The position numbers were made by a program, and so were the translations under genes. The notes beneath the pieces are model-generated. The model worked only from the letters and a program-made list of their open reading frames with translations, was not told the DNA's origin and made no database searches. DNA of 64,000 nt from Amblyomma americanum (lineage: Eukaryota > Arthropoda > Arachnida > Ixodida > Ixodidae): the NCBI RefSeq assembly GCF_052857255.1, contig NW_027526742.1, positions 18,556 through 82,555 on the forward strand. Direction: 5' to 3'. Of the stretch, positions 36,721-50,609 are shown piece after piece (position 1 is the stretch's first letter; every line of letters begins with the position of its first letter).

Positions 36721-37329
36721 CTCTAAGAACTGCGCGAAAACTTGTATTCCGGCTCAAAACAACGGGATACAACGTTTTAGATCGAAACTAGCATAATTCA
36801 CGAGCATCGATTTTACAAGTCGTCGAAGAGTAGACGACAAAAAGGTGTAAACATTTTCTCTCAGAACTGCGCGAAAACTTGTATTCCGGCTCAAAACAAT
36901 GGGATACATCGTTTTAGATCGAAACTAGCAAAATTCACGAGCATCGATTTTACAAGTCGTCGAAGAGTAGACGACAGAAAGGTGTAAACTTTTTCTCTCA
37001 GAACTGCGCGAAAACTTGTATTCCAGCTCAATACAACGGGATACATCGTTTTAGATCAAAACTAGCAAAAGTCACGAGCATCGATTTTAAGGGTCGTCGA
37101 AGAGTAGACGAGAGAAAGGTGTAAACTTTTTCTCTCAGAACTGCGCGAAAACTTGTATTCCGGCTCGAATCAACGGGATACATCGTTTTAGATCGAAACT
37201 AGCGAGATATACGAGCATCGATTTTACAAGTCTTCGAAGTGTAGATGAGAGAAAGCTGTAAACATTTTCTCTAAGAACTGCGCGAAAGCTTGTATTCCGG
37301 CTCAAAACAACAGGATACAACGTTTTAGA

Positions 37330-40300
37330 TCGAAACTAGCATAATTCACGAGCATCGATTTTACAAGTTGTCGAAGAGTAGCCGACAGAAAGGTGTATAC
37401 TTTTTCTCCCAGATCTGCGCGTAAACTTGTACTCCGGCTGAAAACAACGGGATACATCGTTTTAGATCGAAACTAGCAAAATTCACGCACATCGACTTTA
37501 CAAGTCGTCGAAGAGTAGACGAGAGAAAGGTGTAAACTTTTTCTCTCAGAACTGCGCGAAAACTTGTATTCCGGCTCGAAACAACGAGATACAACGTTTT
37601 AGATCGAAACTAGCGAAATTCACGAACATCAATTTTACTAGTCGTCGAAGAGTAGACGAGAGAAAGGTGTAAACTTTTTCTCTCAGAACTGCGCGAAACC
37701 TTGTATTCCGGCTCGAACAACGGGATACATCGTTTTAGATCGGAACTAGCGAGATTCACGAACATTGATTTTACTAGTCGTCGAAAAGTTGACGAGAGAA
37801 AGGTGTAAAATTGTTCACCCAGAACTGCGCGTAAACTTGTATTCCGCCTCAAAACAACGGGATACAACGTTTTAGTTCGAAACTAGCATAATTCAAGAAC
37901 ATTGATTTTACAAGTCGTCGAAGTGTAGACGAGAGAAAGGTGTAAACTTTTTCTCCCAGAACTGCGCGAAAACTTGTATTCCGGCTCAAAACAACGGGAT
38001 ACAACGTTTTAGATCGAAACTAGCATAATTCACGAGCATCGATTTTACAAGTCTTCGAAGTGTAGACGAGAGAAAGGTGTAAACATTTTCTCTAAGAACT
38101 GCGCGTAAACTTGTACTCCGGCTCAAAACAACGGGATACATCGTTTTAGATCGAAACTAGCAAAATTCACGAGCATCGATTTTACAAGCCGTCGAAGAGT
38201 AGACGACAGAAAGGTGTAAACTTTTTCTCTCAGAACTGCGCGAAAACTTGTACTCCGGCTCAAAACAACGGGATACATCGTTTTAGATCGAAACTAGCAA
38301 AATTCACGAGCATCGATTTTACAAGTCGTCGAAGAGTAGACGACAGAAAGGTGTAAACATTTTCTCTCAGAACTGCGTGAAAACTAGTATTGCGGCTGAA
38401 AACACCGAGATACATCGTTTTAGATCGAAACTAGCATAATTCACGAGCATCGATTTTGCAAGTCGTCGAAGTGTAGACGAGAGAAAGGTGTAAACATTTT
38501 CTCTCAGAACTGCGCGAAAACTAGTATTGCGGCTGAAAACAACGAGATACATCGTTTTAGTTCGAAACTAGCATAATTCACGAGCATCGATTTTGCAAGT
38601 CGTCGAAGTGTAGACGAGAGAAAGGTGTAAACATTTTCTCTCAGACCTGCGCGAAAACTTGTATTCCAGCTCAATACAACGGGATACATCGTTTGAGATC
38701 GAAACTAGCAAAATTCACGAGCATCGATTTTACAAGTCGTCGAAGAGTAGACGAGAGAAAGGTGTAAACTTTTTCTCTCTGAACTGCGCGAAAACTTGTA
38801 TTCCGGCTCAAAACAACGGGATACAACGTTTTAGATCGAAACTAGCATAATTCACGAGCATCGATTTTACAAGTTGTCGAAGAGTAGCCGACAGAAAGGT
38901 GTATACTTTTTCTCCCAGATCTGCGCGTAAACTTGTACTCCGGCTGAAAACAACGGGATACATCGTTTTAGATCGAAACTAGCAAAATTCACGCACATCG
39001 ACTTTACAAGTCGTCGAAGAGTAGACGAGAGAAAGGTGTAAACTTTTTCTCTCAGAACTGCGCGAAAACTTGTATTCCGGCTCGAAACAACGAGATACAA
39101 CGTTTTAGATCGAAACTAGCGAGATTCACGAACATCAATTTTACTAGTCGTCGAAGAGTAGACGAGAGAAAGGTGTAAACTTTTTCTCTCAGAACTGCGC
39201 GAAACCTTGTATTCCGGCTCGAACAACGGGATACATCGTTTTAGATCGGAACTAGCGAGATTCACGAACATTGATTTTACTAGTCGTCGAAAAGTTGACG
39301 AGAGAAAGGTGTAAAATTGTTCACCCAGAACTGCGCGTAAACTTGTATTCCGCCTCAAAACAACGGGATACAACGTTTTAGTTCGAAACTAGCATAATTC
39401 AAGAACATTGATTTTACAAGTCGTCGAAGTGTAGACGAGAGAAAGGTGTAAACTTTTTCTCCCAGAACTGCGCGAAAACTTGTATTCCGGCTCAAAACAA
39501 CGGGATACAACGTTTTAGATCGAAACTAGCATAATTCACGAGCATCGATTTTACAAGTCTTCGAAGTGTAGACGAGAGAAAGGTGTAAACATTTTCTCTA
39601 AGAACTGCGCGTAAACTTGTACTCCGGCTCAAAACAACGGGATACATCGTTTTATATCGAAACTAGCAAAATTCACGAGCATCGATTTTACAAGCCGTCG
39701 AAGAGTAGACGACAGAAAGGTGTAAACTTTTTCTCTCAGAACTGCGCGAAAACTTGTACTCCGGCTCAAAACAACGGGATACATCGTTTTAGATCGAAAC
39801 TAGCAAAATTCACGAGCATCGATTTTACAAGTCGTCGAAGAGTAGACGACAGAAAGGTGTAAACATTTTCTCTCAGAACTGCGCGAAAACTAGTATTGCG
39901 GCTGAAAACACCGAGATACATCGTTTTAGATCGAAACTAGCATAATTCACGAGCATCGATTTTGCAAGTCGTCGAAGTGTAGACGAGAGAAAGGTGTAAA
40001 CATTTTCTCTCAGAACTGCGCGAAAACTAGTATTGCGGCTGAAAACAACGAGATACATCGTTTTAGTTCGAAACTAGCATAATTCACGAGCATCGATTTT
40101 GCAAGTCGTCGAAGTGTAGACGAGAGAAAGGTGTAAACATTTTCTCTCAGACCTGCGCGAAAACTTGTATTCCAGCTCAATACAACGGGATACATCGTTT
40201 GAGATCGAAACTAGCAAAATTCAGGAGCATCGATTTTACAAGTCGTCGAAGAGTAGACGAGAGAAAGGTGTAAACTTTTTCTCTCTGAACTGCGCGAAAA

Positions 40301-40345
40301 CTTGTATTCCGGCTCAAAACAACGGGATACAACGTTTTAGATCGA
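37330..40345 (+). repeat. 11-monomer higher-order repeat, 1506 bp, two tandem copies
   Basis: About 37.33-38.84 and 38.84-40.35 kb match at offset 1506: 37361/38867, 37610/39116, 38367/39873, 38504/40010 and 38659/40165. Differences include GCGAAATTCACG against GCGAGATTCACG (37617 and 39123), CTGCGTG against CTGCGCG (about 38377 and 39883) and TTATATCG for TTAGATCG at about 39652. Confidence 0.85.
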
Positions 40346-43300
40346 AACTAGCATAATTCACGAGCATCCATTTTACAAGTCTTCGAAGTGTAGACGAGAG
40401 AAAGGTGTAAACACTTTCTCTAAGAACTGCGCGAAAACTTGTATTCCGGCTCAAAACAACGGGATACAACGTTTTAGATCGAAACTAGCATAATTCACGA
40501 GCATCGATTTTACAAGTCGTCGAAGTGTAGACGAGAGAAAGGTGTAAACATTTTCTCTCAGAACTGCGCGAAAACTTGTATTCCGACTCAAAACAACGGG
40601 ATACAACGTTTTAGATCGAAACTAGCATAATTCACGAGCATCGATTTTACAAGTCGTCGAAGAGTAGCCGACAGAAAGGTGTAAACTTTTTCTCCCAGAA
40701 CTGCGCGTAAACTTGTACTCCGGCTCAAAACAACGGGATACATCGTTTCAGATCGAAACTAGCAAAATTCACGAGCATCGATTTTACAAGTCGTCGAAGA
40801 GTAGACGACAGAAAGGTGTAAACATTTTCTCTCAGAACTGCGCGAAAACTAGTATTGCGGCTGAAAACAACGAGATACATCGTTTTAGATCGAAACTAGC
40901 ATAATTCACGAGCATCGATTTTGCAAGTCGTCGAAGTGTAGACGAGAGAAAGGTGTAAACATTTTCTCTCAGACCTGCGCGAAAACTTGTATTCCAGCTC
41001 AATACAACGGGATACATCGTTTAGATCGAAACTAGCGTGATTCACGAACATCGATTTTACTAGTCGTCGAAGAGTAGACGAGAGAAAGGTGTAAACTTTT
41101 TCTCTCAGAACTGCGCGGAAACTTGTATTCCGGCTCAAAACAACGGGATACATCGTTTTAGATCGAAACTAGCATAATTCACGAGCATCGATTTTAAAAC
41201 TCGTCGAAGAGTAGACGACAGAAAGGTGTAAACATTTTCTCTCAGAACTGCGCGAAAACTTGTATTCCGGCTCAAAACAATGGGATACAACATTTTAGAT
41301 CGAAACTAGCATAATTCACGAGCATCGATTTTACAAGTCGTCGAAGAGTAGCCGACAGAAAGGTGTAAACTTTTTCTCCCAGAACTGCGCGTAAACTTGT
41401 ACTCCGGCTCAAAACAACGGGATACATCGTTTTGGATCGAAACTAGCAAAATTCATGAGCATCGATTTTACAAGTCGTCGAAGAGTAGACGACAGAAAGG
41501 TGTAAACGTTTTCTCTCAGAACTGCGCGGAAACTTGTATTCCGGCTCAAAACAACGGGATACATCGTTTTAGATCGAAACTAGCATAATTCACGAGCATC
41601 GATTTTACAACTCGTCGAAGTGTAGGCGAGAGAAAGGTGTAAACATTTTCTCCCAGAACTGCGCGAAAACTTGTACTCCGGCTCAAAACAACGGGATACA
41701 ACGTTTTAGATCGAAACTAGCATAATTCACGAGCATCGATTTTACAAGTCGTCGAAGAGTAGACGACAGAAAGGTGTAAACTTTTTCTTTCAGAACTGCG
41801 CGAAAACTTGTATTCCAGCTCAATACAACGAGATACATCGTTTTAGATCGAAACTAGCAAAATTCACGCACATCGATTTTACAAGTCGTCGAAGAGTAGA
41901 CGAGAGAAAGGTGTAAACTTTTTCTCTCAGAACTGCGCGAAAACTTGTATTCCGGCTCGAAACAACGGGATACATCGTTTTAGATCGAAACTAGCGAGAT
42001 TCACGAACATCGATTTTACTAGTCGTCGAAGAGTAGACGAGAGAAAGGTGTAAACTTTTTCTCTCAGAACTGCGCGAAACCTTGTATTCCGGCTCAAAAC
42101 AACGGGATACATCGTTTTAGATTGGAACGAGCGAGATTCACGAACATTGATTTTACTAGTCGTCGAAGAGTAGACGAGAGAAAGGTGTAAAATTTTTCAC
42201 CCAGAACTGCGCGTAAACTTGTATTCCACCTCAAAACAACGGGATACAACGTTTTAGTTCGAAACTAGCATAATTCAAGAACATTGATTTTACAAGTCGT
42301 CGAAGTGTAGACGAGAGAAAGGTGTAAATTTTTTCTCTCAGAACGGCGCGAAAACTTGTATTCCGGCTCAAAACAACGGGATACAACGTTTTAGATCGAA
42401 ACTAGCATAATTCACGAGCATCGATTTTACAAGTCTTCGAAGTGTAGAAGAGAGAAAGGTGTAAACATTTTCTCTAAGAACTGCGCGAAAACTTGTATTC
42501 CGGCTCAAAACAACGGGATACAACGTTTTAGATCGAAACTAGCATAATTCACGAGCATCGATTTTACAAGTCGTCGAAGAGTAGACGACAAAAAGGTGTA
42601 AACATTTTCTCTCAGAACTGCGCGAAAACTTGTATTCCGGCTCAAAACAACGGGATACATCGTTTTAGATCGAAACTGGCAAAATTCACGAGCATCGATT
42701 TTACAAGTCGTCGAAGAGTAGACGACAGAAAGGTGTAAACTTTTTCTCTCAGAACTGCGCGAAAACTTGTATTCCAGCTCAATACAACGGGATACATCGT
42801 TTTAGATCAAAACTAGCAAAAGTCACGAGCATCGATTTTAAGGGTCGTCGAAGAGTAGACGAGAGAAAGGTGTAAACTTTTTCTCTCAGAACTGCGCGAA
42901 AACTTGTATTCCGGCTCGAATCAACGGGATACATCGTTTTAGATCGAAACTAGCGAGATATACGAGCATCGATTTTACAAATCTTCGAAGTGTAGATGAG
43001 AGAAAGCTGTAAACATTTTCTCTAAGAACTGCGCGAAAACTTGTATTCCGGCTCAAAACAACAGGATACAACGTTTTAGATCGAAACTAGCATAATTCAC
43101 GAGCATCGATTTTACAAGTTGTCGAAGAGTAGCCGACAGAAAGGTGTATACTTTTTCTCCCAGATCTGCGCGTAAACTTGTACTCCGGCTGAAAACAACG
43201 GGATACATCGTTTTAGATCGAAACTAGCAAAATTCACGAGCATCGATTTTACAAGCCGTCGAAGAGTAGACGACAGAAAGGTGTAAACTTTTTCTTTCAG

Positions 43301-46300
43301 AACTGCGCGAAAACTTGTATTCCAGCTCAATACAACGAGATACATCGTTTTAGATCGAAACTAGCAAAATTCACGCACATCGACTTTACAAGTCGTCGAA
43401 GAGTAGACGAGAGAAAGGTGTAAACTTTTTCTCTCAGAACTGCGCGAAAACTTGTATTCCGGCTCGAAACAACGAGATACAACGTTTTAGATCGAAACTA
43501 GCGAGATTCACGAACATCAATTTTACTAGTCGTCGAAGAGTAGACGAGAGAAAGGTGTAAACTTTTTCTCTCAGAACTGCGCGAAACCTTGTATTCCGGC
43601 TCGAACAACGGGATACATCGTTTTAGATCGGAACTAGCGAGATTCACGAACATTGATTTTACTAGTCGTCGAAAAGTTGACGAGAGAAAGGTGTAAAATT
43701 GTTCACCCAGAACTGCGCGTAAACTTGTATTCCGCCTCAAAACAACGGGATACAACGTTTTAGTTCGAAACTAGCATAATTCAAGAACATTGATTTTACA
43801 AGTCGTCGAAGTGTAGACGAGAGAAAGGTGTAAACTTTTTCTCCCAGAACTGCGTGAAAACTTGTATTCCGGCTCAAAACAACGGGATACAACGTTTTAG
43901 ATCGAAACTAGCATAATTCACGAGCATCGATTTTACAAGTCTTCGAAGTGTAGACGAGAGAAAGGTGTAAACATTTTCTCTAAGAACTGCGCGTAAACTT
44001 GTACTCCGGCTCAAAACAACGGGATACATCGTTTTAGATCGAAACTAGCAAAATTCACGAGCATCGATTTTACAAGCCGTCGAAGAGTAGACGACAGAAA
44101 GGTGTAAACTTTTTCTCTCAGAACTGCGCGAAAACTTGTACTCCGGCTCAAAACAACGGGATACATCGTTTTAGATCGAAACTAGCAAAATTCACGAGCA
44201 TCGATTTTACAAGTCGTCGAAGAGTAGACGACAGAAAGGTGTAAACATTTTCTCTCAGAACTGCGCGAAAACTAGTATTGCGGCTGAAAACACCGAGATA
44301 CATCGTTTTAGATCGAAACTAGCATAATTCACGAGCATCGATTTTGCAAGTCGTCGAAGTGTAGACGAGAGAAAGGTGTAAACATTTTCTCTCAGAACTG
44401 CGCGAAAACTAGTATTGCGGCTGAAAACAACGAGATACATCGTTTTAGTTCGAAACTAGCATAATTCACGAGCATCGATTTTGCAAGTCGTCGAAGTGTA
44501 GACGAGAGAAAGGTGTAAACATTTTCTCTCAGACCTGCGCGAAAACTTGTATTCCAGCTCAATACAACGGGATACATCGTTTGAGATCGAAACTAGCAAA
44601 ATTCACGAGCATCGATTTTACAAGTCGTCGAAGAGTAGACGAGAGAAAGGTGTAAACTTTTTCTCTCTGAACTGCGCGAAAACTTGTATTCCGGCTCAAA
44701 ACAACGGGATACAACGTTTTAGATCGAAACTAGCATAATTCACGAGCATCCATTTTACAAGTCTTCGAAGTGTAGACGAGAGAAAGGTGTAAACACTTTC
44801 TCTAAGAACTGCGCGAAAACTTGTATTCCGGCTCAAAACAACGGGATACAACGTTTTAGATCGAAACTAGCATAATTCACGAGCATCGATTTTACAAGTC
44901 GTCGAAGTGTAGACGAGAGAAAGGTGTAAACATTTTCTCTCAGAACTGCGCGAAAACTTGTATTCCGACTCAAAACAACGGGATACAACGTTTTAGATCG
45001 AAACTAGCATAATTCACGAGCATCGATTTTACAAGTCGTCGAAGAGTAGCCGACAGAAAGGTGTAAACTTTTTCTCCCAGAACTGCGCGTTAACTTGTAC
45101 TCCGGCTCAAAACAACGGGATACATCGTTTCAGATCGAAACTAGCAAAATTCACGAGCATCGATTTTACAAGTCGTCGAAGAGTAGACGACAGAAAGGTG
45201 TAAACATTTTCTCTCAGAACTGCGCGAAAACTAGTATTGCGGCTGAAAACAACGAGATACATCGTTTTAGATCGAAACTAGCATAATTCACGAGCATCGA
45301 TTTTGCAAGTCGTCGAAGTGTAGACGAGAGAAAGGTGTAAACATTTTCTCTCAGACCTGCGCGAAAACTTGTATTCCAGCTCAATACAACGGGATACATC
45401 GTTTAGATCGAAACTAGCGTGATTCACGAACATCGATTTTACTAGTCGTCGAAGAGTAGACGAGAGAAAGGTGTAAACTTTTTCTCTCAGAACTGCGCGG
45501 AAACTTGTATTCCGGCTCAAAACAACGGGATACATCGTTTTAGATCGAAACTAGCATAATTCACGAGCATCGATTTTAAAACTCGTCGAAGAGTAGACGA
45601 CAGAAAGGTGTAAACATTTTCTCTCAGAACTGCGCGAAAACTTGTATTCCGGCTCAAAACAATGGGATACAACATTTTAGATCGAAACTAGCATAATTCA
45701 CGAGCATCGATTTTACAAGTCGTCGAAGAGTAGCCGACAGAAAGGTGTAAACTTTTTCTCCCAGAACTGCGCGTAAACTTGTACTCCGGCTCAAAACAAC
45801 GGGATACATCGTTTTGGATCGAAACTAGCAAAATTCATGAGCATCGATTTTACAAGTCGTCGAAGAGTAGACGACAGAAAGGTGTAAACGTTTTCTCTCA
45901 GAACTGCGCGGAAACTTGTATTCCGGCTCAAAACAACGGGATACATCGTTTTAGATCGAAACTAGCATAATTCACGAGCATCGATTTTACAACTCGTCGA
46001 AGTGTAGGCGAGAGAAAGGTGTAAACATTTTCTCCCAGAACTGCGCGAAAACTTGTACTCCGGCTCAAAACAACGGGATACAACGTTTTAGATCGAAACT
46101 AGCATAATTCACGAGCATCGATTTTACAAGTCGTCGAAGAGTAGACGACAGAAAGGTGTAAACTTTTTCTTTCAGAACTGCGCGAAAACTTGTATTCCAG
46201 CTCAATACAACGAGATACATCGTTTTAGATCGAAACTAGCAAAATTCACGCACATCGATTTTACAAGTCGTCGAAGAGTAGACGAGAGAAAGGTGTAAAC

Positions 46301-49280
46301 TTTTTCTCTCAGAACTGCGCGAAAACTTGTATTCCGGCTCGAAACAACGGGATACATCGTTTTAGATCGAAACTAGCGAGATTCACGAACATCGATTTTA
46401 CTAGTCGTCGAAGAGTAGACGAGAGAAAGGTGTAAACTTTTTCTCTCAGAACTGCGCGAAACCTTGTATTCCGGCTCAAAACAACGGGATACATCGTTTT
46501 AGATTGGAACGAGCGAGATTCACGAACATTGATTTTACTAGTCGTCGAAGAGTAGACGAGAGAAAGGTGTAAAATTTTTCACCCAGAACTGCGCGTAAAC
46601 TTGTATTCCACCTCAAAACAACGGGATACAACGTTTTAGTTCGAAACTAGCATAATTCAAGAACATTGATTTTACAAGTCGTCGAAGTGTAGACGAGAGA
46701 AAGGTGTAAATTTTTTCTCTCAGAACGGCGCGAAAACTTGTATTCCGGCTCAAAACAACGGGATACAACGTTTTAGATCGAAACTAGCATAATTCACGAG
46801 CATCGATTTTACAAGTCTTCGAAGTGTAGAAGAGAGAAAGGTGTAAACATTTTCTCTAAGAACTGCGCGAAAACTTGTATTCCGGCTCAAAACAACGGGA
46901 TACAACGTTTTAGATCGAAACTAGCATAATTCACGAGCATCGATTTTACAAGTCGTCGAAGAGTAGACGACAAAAAGGTGTAAACATTTTCTCTCAGAAC
47001 TGCGCGAAAACTTGTATTCCGGCTCAAAACAACGGGATACATCGTTTTAGATCGAAACTGGCAAAATTCACGAGCATCGATTTTACAAGTCGTCGAAGAG
47101 TAGACGACAGAAAGGTGTAAACTTTTTCTCTCAGAACTGCGCGAAAACTTGTATTCCAGCTCAATACAACGGGATACATCGTTTTAGATCAAAACTAGCA
47201 AAAGTCACGAGCATCGATTTTAAGGGTCGTCGAAGAGTAGACGAGAGAAAGGTGTAAACTTTTTCTCTCAGAACTGCGCGAAAACTTGTATTCCGGCTCG
47301 AATCAACGGGATACATCGTTTTAGATCGAAACTAGCGAGATATACGAGCATCGATTTTACAAATCTTCGAAGTGTAGATGAGAGAAAGCTGTAAACATTT
47401 TCTCTAAGAACTGCGCGAAAACTTGTATTCCGGCTCAAAACAACAGGATACAACGTTTTAGATCGAAACTAGCATAATTCACGAGCATCGATTTTACAAG
47501 TTGTCGAAGAGTAGCCGACAGAAAGGTGTATACTTTTTCTCCCAGATCTGCGCGTAAACTTGTACTCCGGCTGAAAACAACGGGATACATCGTTTTAGAT
47601 CGAAACTAGCAAAATTCACGAGCATCGATTTTACAAGCCGTCGAAGAGTAGACGACAGAAAGGTGTAAACTTTTTCTTTCAGAACTGCGCGAAAACTTGT
47701 ATTCCAGCTCAATACAACGAGATACATCGTTTTAGATCGAAACTAGCAAAATTCACGCACATCGACTTTACAAGTCGTCGAAGAGTAGACGAGAGAAAGG
47801 TGTAAACTTTTTCTCTCAGAACTGCGCGAAAACTTGTATTCCGGCTCGAAACAACGAGATACAACGTTTTAGATCGAAACTAGCGAGATTCACGAACATC
47901 AATTTTACTAGTCGTCGAAGAGTAGACGAGAGAAAGGTGTAAACTTTTTCTCTCAGAACTGCGCGAAACCTTGTATTCCGGCTCGAACAACGGGATACAT
48001 CGTTTTAGATCGGAACTAGCGAGATTCACGAACATTGATTTTACTAGTCGTCGAAAAGTTGACGAGAGAAAGGTGTAAAATTGTTCACCCAGAACTGCGC
48101 GTAAACTTGTATTCCGCCTCAAAACAACGGGATACAACGTTTTAGTTCGAAACTAGCATAATTCAAGAACATTGATTTTACAAGTCGTCGAAGTGTAGAC
48201 GAGAGAAAGGTGTAAACTTTTTCTCCCAGAACTGCGTGAAAACTTGTATTCCGGCTCAAAACAACGGGATACAACGTTTTAGATCGAAACTAGCATAATT
48301 CACGAGCATCGATTTTACAAGTCTTCGAAGTGTAGACGAGAGAAAGGTGTAAACATTTTCTCTAAGAACTGCGCGTAAACTTGTACTCCGGCTCAAAACA
48401 ACGGGATACATCGTTTTAGATCGAAACTAGCAAAATTCACGAGCATCGATTTTACAAGCCGTCGAAGAGTAGACGACAGAAAGGTGTAAACTTTTTCTCT
48501 CAGAACTGCGCGAAAACTTGTACTCCGGCTCAAAACAACGGGATACATCGTTTTAGATCGAAACTAGCAAAATTCACGAGCATCGATTTTACAAGTCGTC
48601 GAAGAGTAGACGACAGAAAGGTGTAAACATTTTCTCTCAGAACTGCGCGAAAACTAGTATTGCGGCTGAAAACACCGAGATACATCGTTTTAGATCGAAA
48701 CTAGCATAATTCACGAGCATCGATTTTGCAAGTCGTCGAAGTGTAGACGAGAGAAAGGTGTAAACATTTTCTCTCAGAACTGCGCGAAAACTAGTATTGC
48801 GGCTGAAAACAACGAGATACATCGTTTTAGTTCGAAACTAGCATAATTCACGAGCATCGATTTTGCAAGTCGTCGAAGTGTAGACGAGAGAAAGGTGTAA
48901 ACATTTTCTCTCAGACCTGCGCGAAAACTTGTATTCCAGCTCAATACAACGGGATACATCGTTTGAGATCGAAACTAGCAAAATTCACGAGCATCGATTT
49001 TACAAGTCGTCGAAGAGTAGACGAGAGAAAGGTGTAAACTTTTTCTCTCTGAACTGCGCGAAAACTTGTATTCCGGCTCAAAACAACGGGATACAACGTT
49101 TTAGATCGAAACTAGCATAATTCACGAGCATCCATTTTACAAGTCTTCGAAGTGTAGACGAGAGAAAGGTGTAAACACTTTCTCTAAGAACTGCGCGAAA
49201 ACTTGTATTCCGGCTCAAAACAACGGGATACAACGTTTTAGATCGAAACTAGCATAATTCACGAGCATCGATTTTACAAG
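39020..49280 (+). repeat. 32-monomer higher-order repeat, 4382 bp, about 2.3 tandem copies
   Basis: From about 39.02 to 44.9 kb the sequence repeats at offset 4382 to about 49.28 kb. Matched anchors are 40165/44547/48929, 40713/45095, 41397/45779, 41927/46309, 42886/47268, 43112/47494, 43498/47880 and 44255/48637. The pair shares rare changes not seen elsewhere in the window: AATTCATGAGC (41452 and 45834), AAATTTTTTCTCTC (about 42327 and 46709), GAAACTGGCAAAATTC (42671 and 47053) and CTGCGTG (about 43851 and 48233). Only a handful of differences were found, such as CAGGAGC at 40223 and GCGTTAAC near 45087. This is the longest simple unit in the array. Confidence 0.9.
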
Positions 49281-50609
49281 TCGTCGAAGAGTAGACGACA
49301 GAAAGGTGTAAACATTTTCTCTCAGAACTGCGCGAAAACTTGTATTCCGGCTCAAAACAACGGGATACGTCGTTTTAGATGGAAACTAGCAAAATTCACG
49401 AGCATCGATTTTACAAGTCGTCGAAGAGTAGACGACAGAAAGGTGTAAACGTTTTCTCTCAGAACTGCGCGAAAACTTGTATTCCGGCTCGAATCAACGG
49501 GATACATCGTTTAGATCGAAACTAGCGAGATTCACGAACATCGATTTTACTAGTCGTCGAAGAGTAGACGAGAGAAAGGTGTAAACTTTTTCTCTCAGAA
49601 CTGCGCGGAAACTTGTATTCCGGCTCAAAACAACGGGATACATCGTTTTAGATCGAAACTAGCATAATTCACGAGCATCGATTTTACAACTCGTCGAAGT
49701 GTAGACGAGAGAAAGGTGTAAACATTTTCTCTCAGAACTGCGCGAAAACTTGTATTCCGGCTCAAAACAATGGGATACAACATTTTAGATCGAAACTAGC
49801 ATAATTCACGAGCATCGATTTTACAAGTCGTCGAAGAGTAGCCGACAGAAAGGTGTAAACTTTTTCTCCCAGAACAGCGCGTAAACTTGTACTCCGGCTC
49901 AAAACAACGGGATACATCGTTTTGGATCGAAACTAGCAAAATTCACGAGCATCGATTTTACAAGTCGTCGAAGAGTAGACGACAGAAAGGTGTAAACTTT
50001 TTCTCTCAGAACTGCGCGAAAACTTGTATTCCAGCTCAATACAACGGGATACATCGTTTTAGATCGAAACTAGCAAAATTCACGAGCATCGATTTTACAA
50101 GTCGTCGAAGAGTAGACGAGAGAAAGGTGTAAACTTTTTCTCTCAGAACTGCGCGAAAACTTGTATTCCGGCTCAAATCAACGGGATACATCGTTTTAGA
50201 TCGAAACTAGCGAGATTCACGAACATCGATTTTACTAGTCGTCGAAGAGTAGACGAGAGAAAGGTGTAAACACTTTCTCTAAGAACTGCGCGAAAACTTG
50301 TATTCCGGCTCAAAACAACGGGATACAACGTTTTAGATCGAAACTAGCAAAAGTCACGAGCATCGATTTTAAGGGTCGTCGAAGAGTAGACGAGAGAAAG
50401 GTGTAAACTTTTTCTCTCAGAACTGCGCGAAAACTTGTATTCCGGCTCGAATCAACGGGATACATCGTTTTAGATCGAAACTAGCGAGATATACGAGCAT
50501 CGATTTTACAAGTCTTCGAAGTGTAGATGAGAGAAAGCTGTAAACATTTTCTCTAAGAACTGCGCGAAAACTTGTATTCCGGCTCAAAAAAACAGGATAC
50601 AACGTTTTA

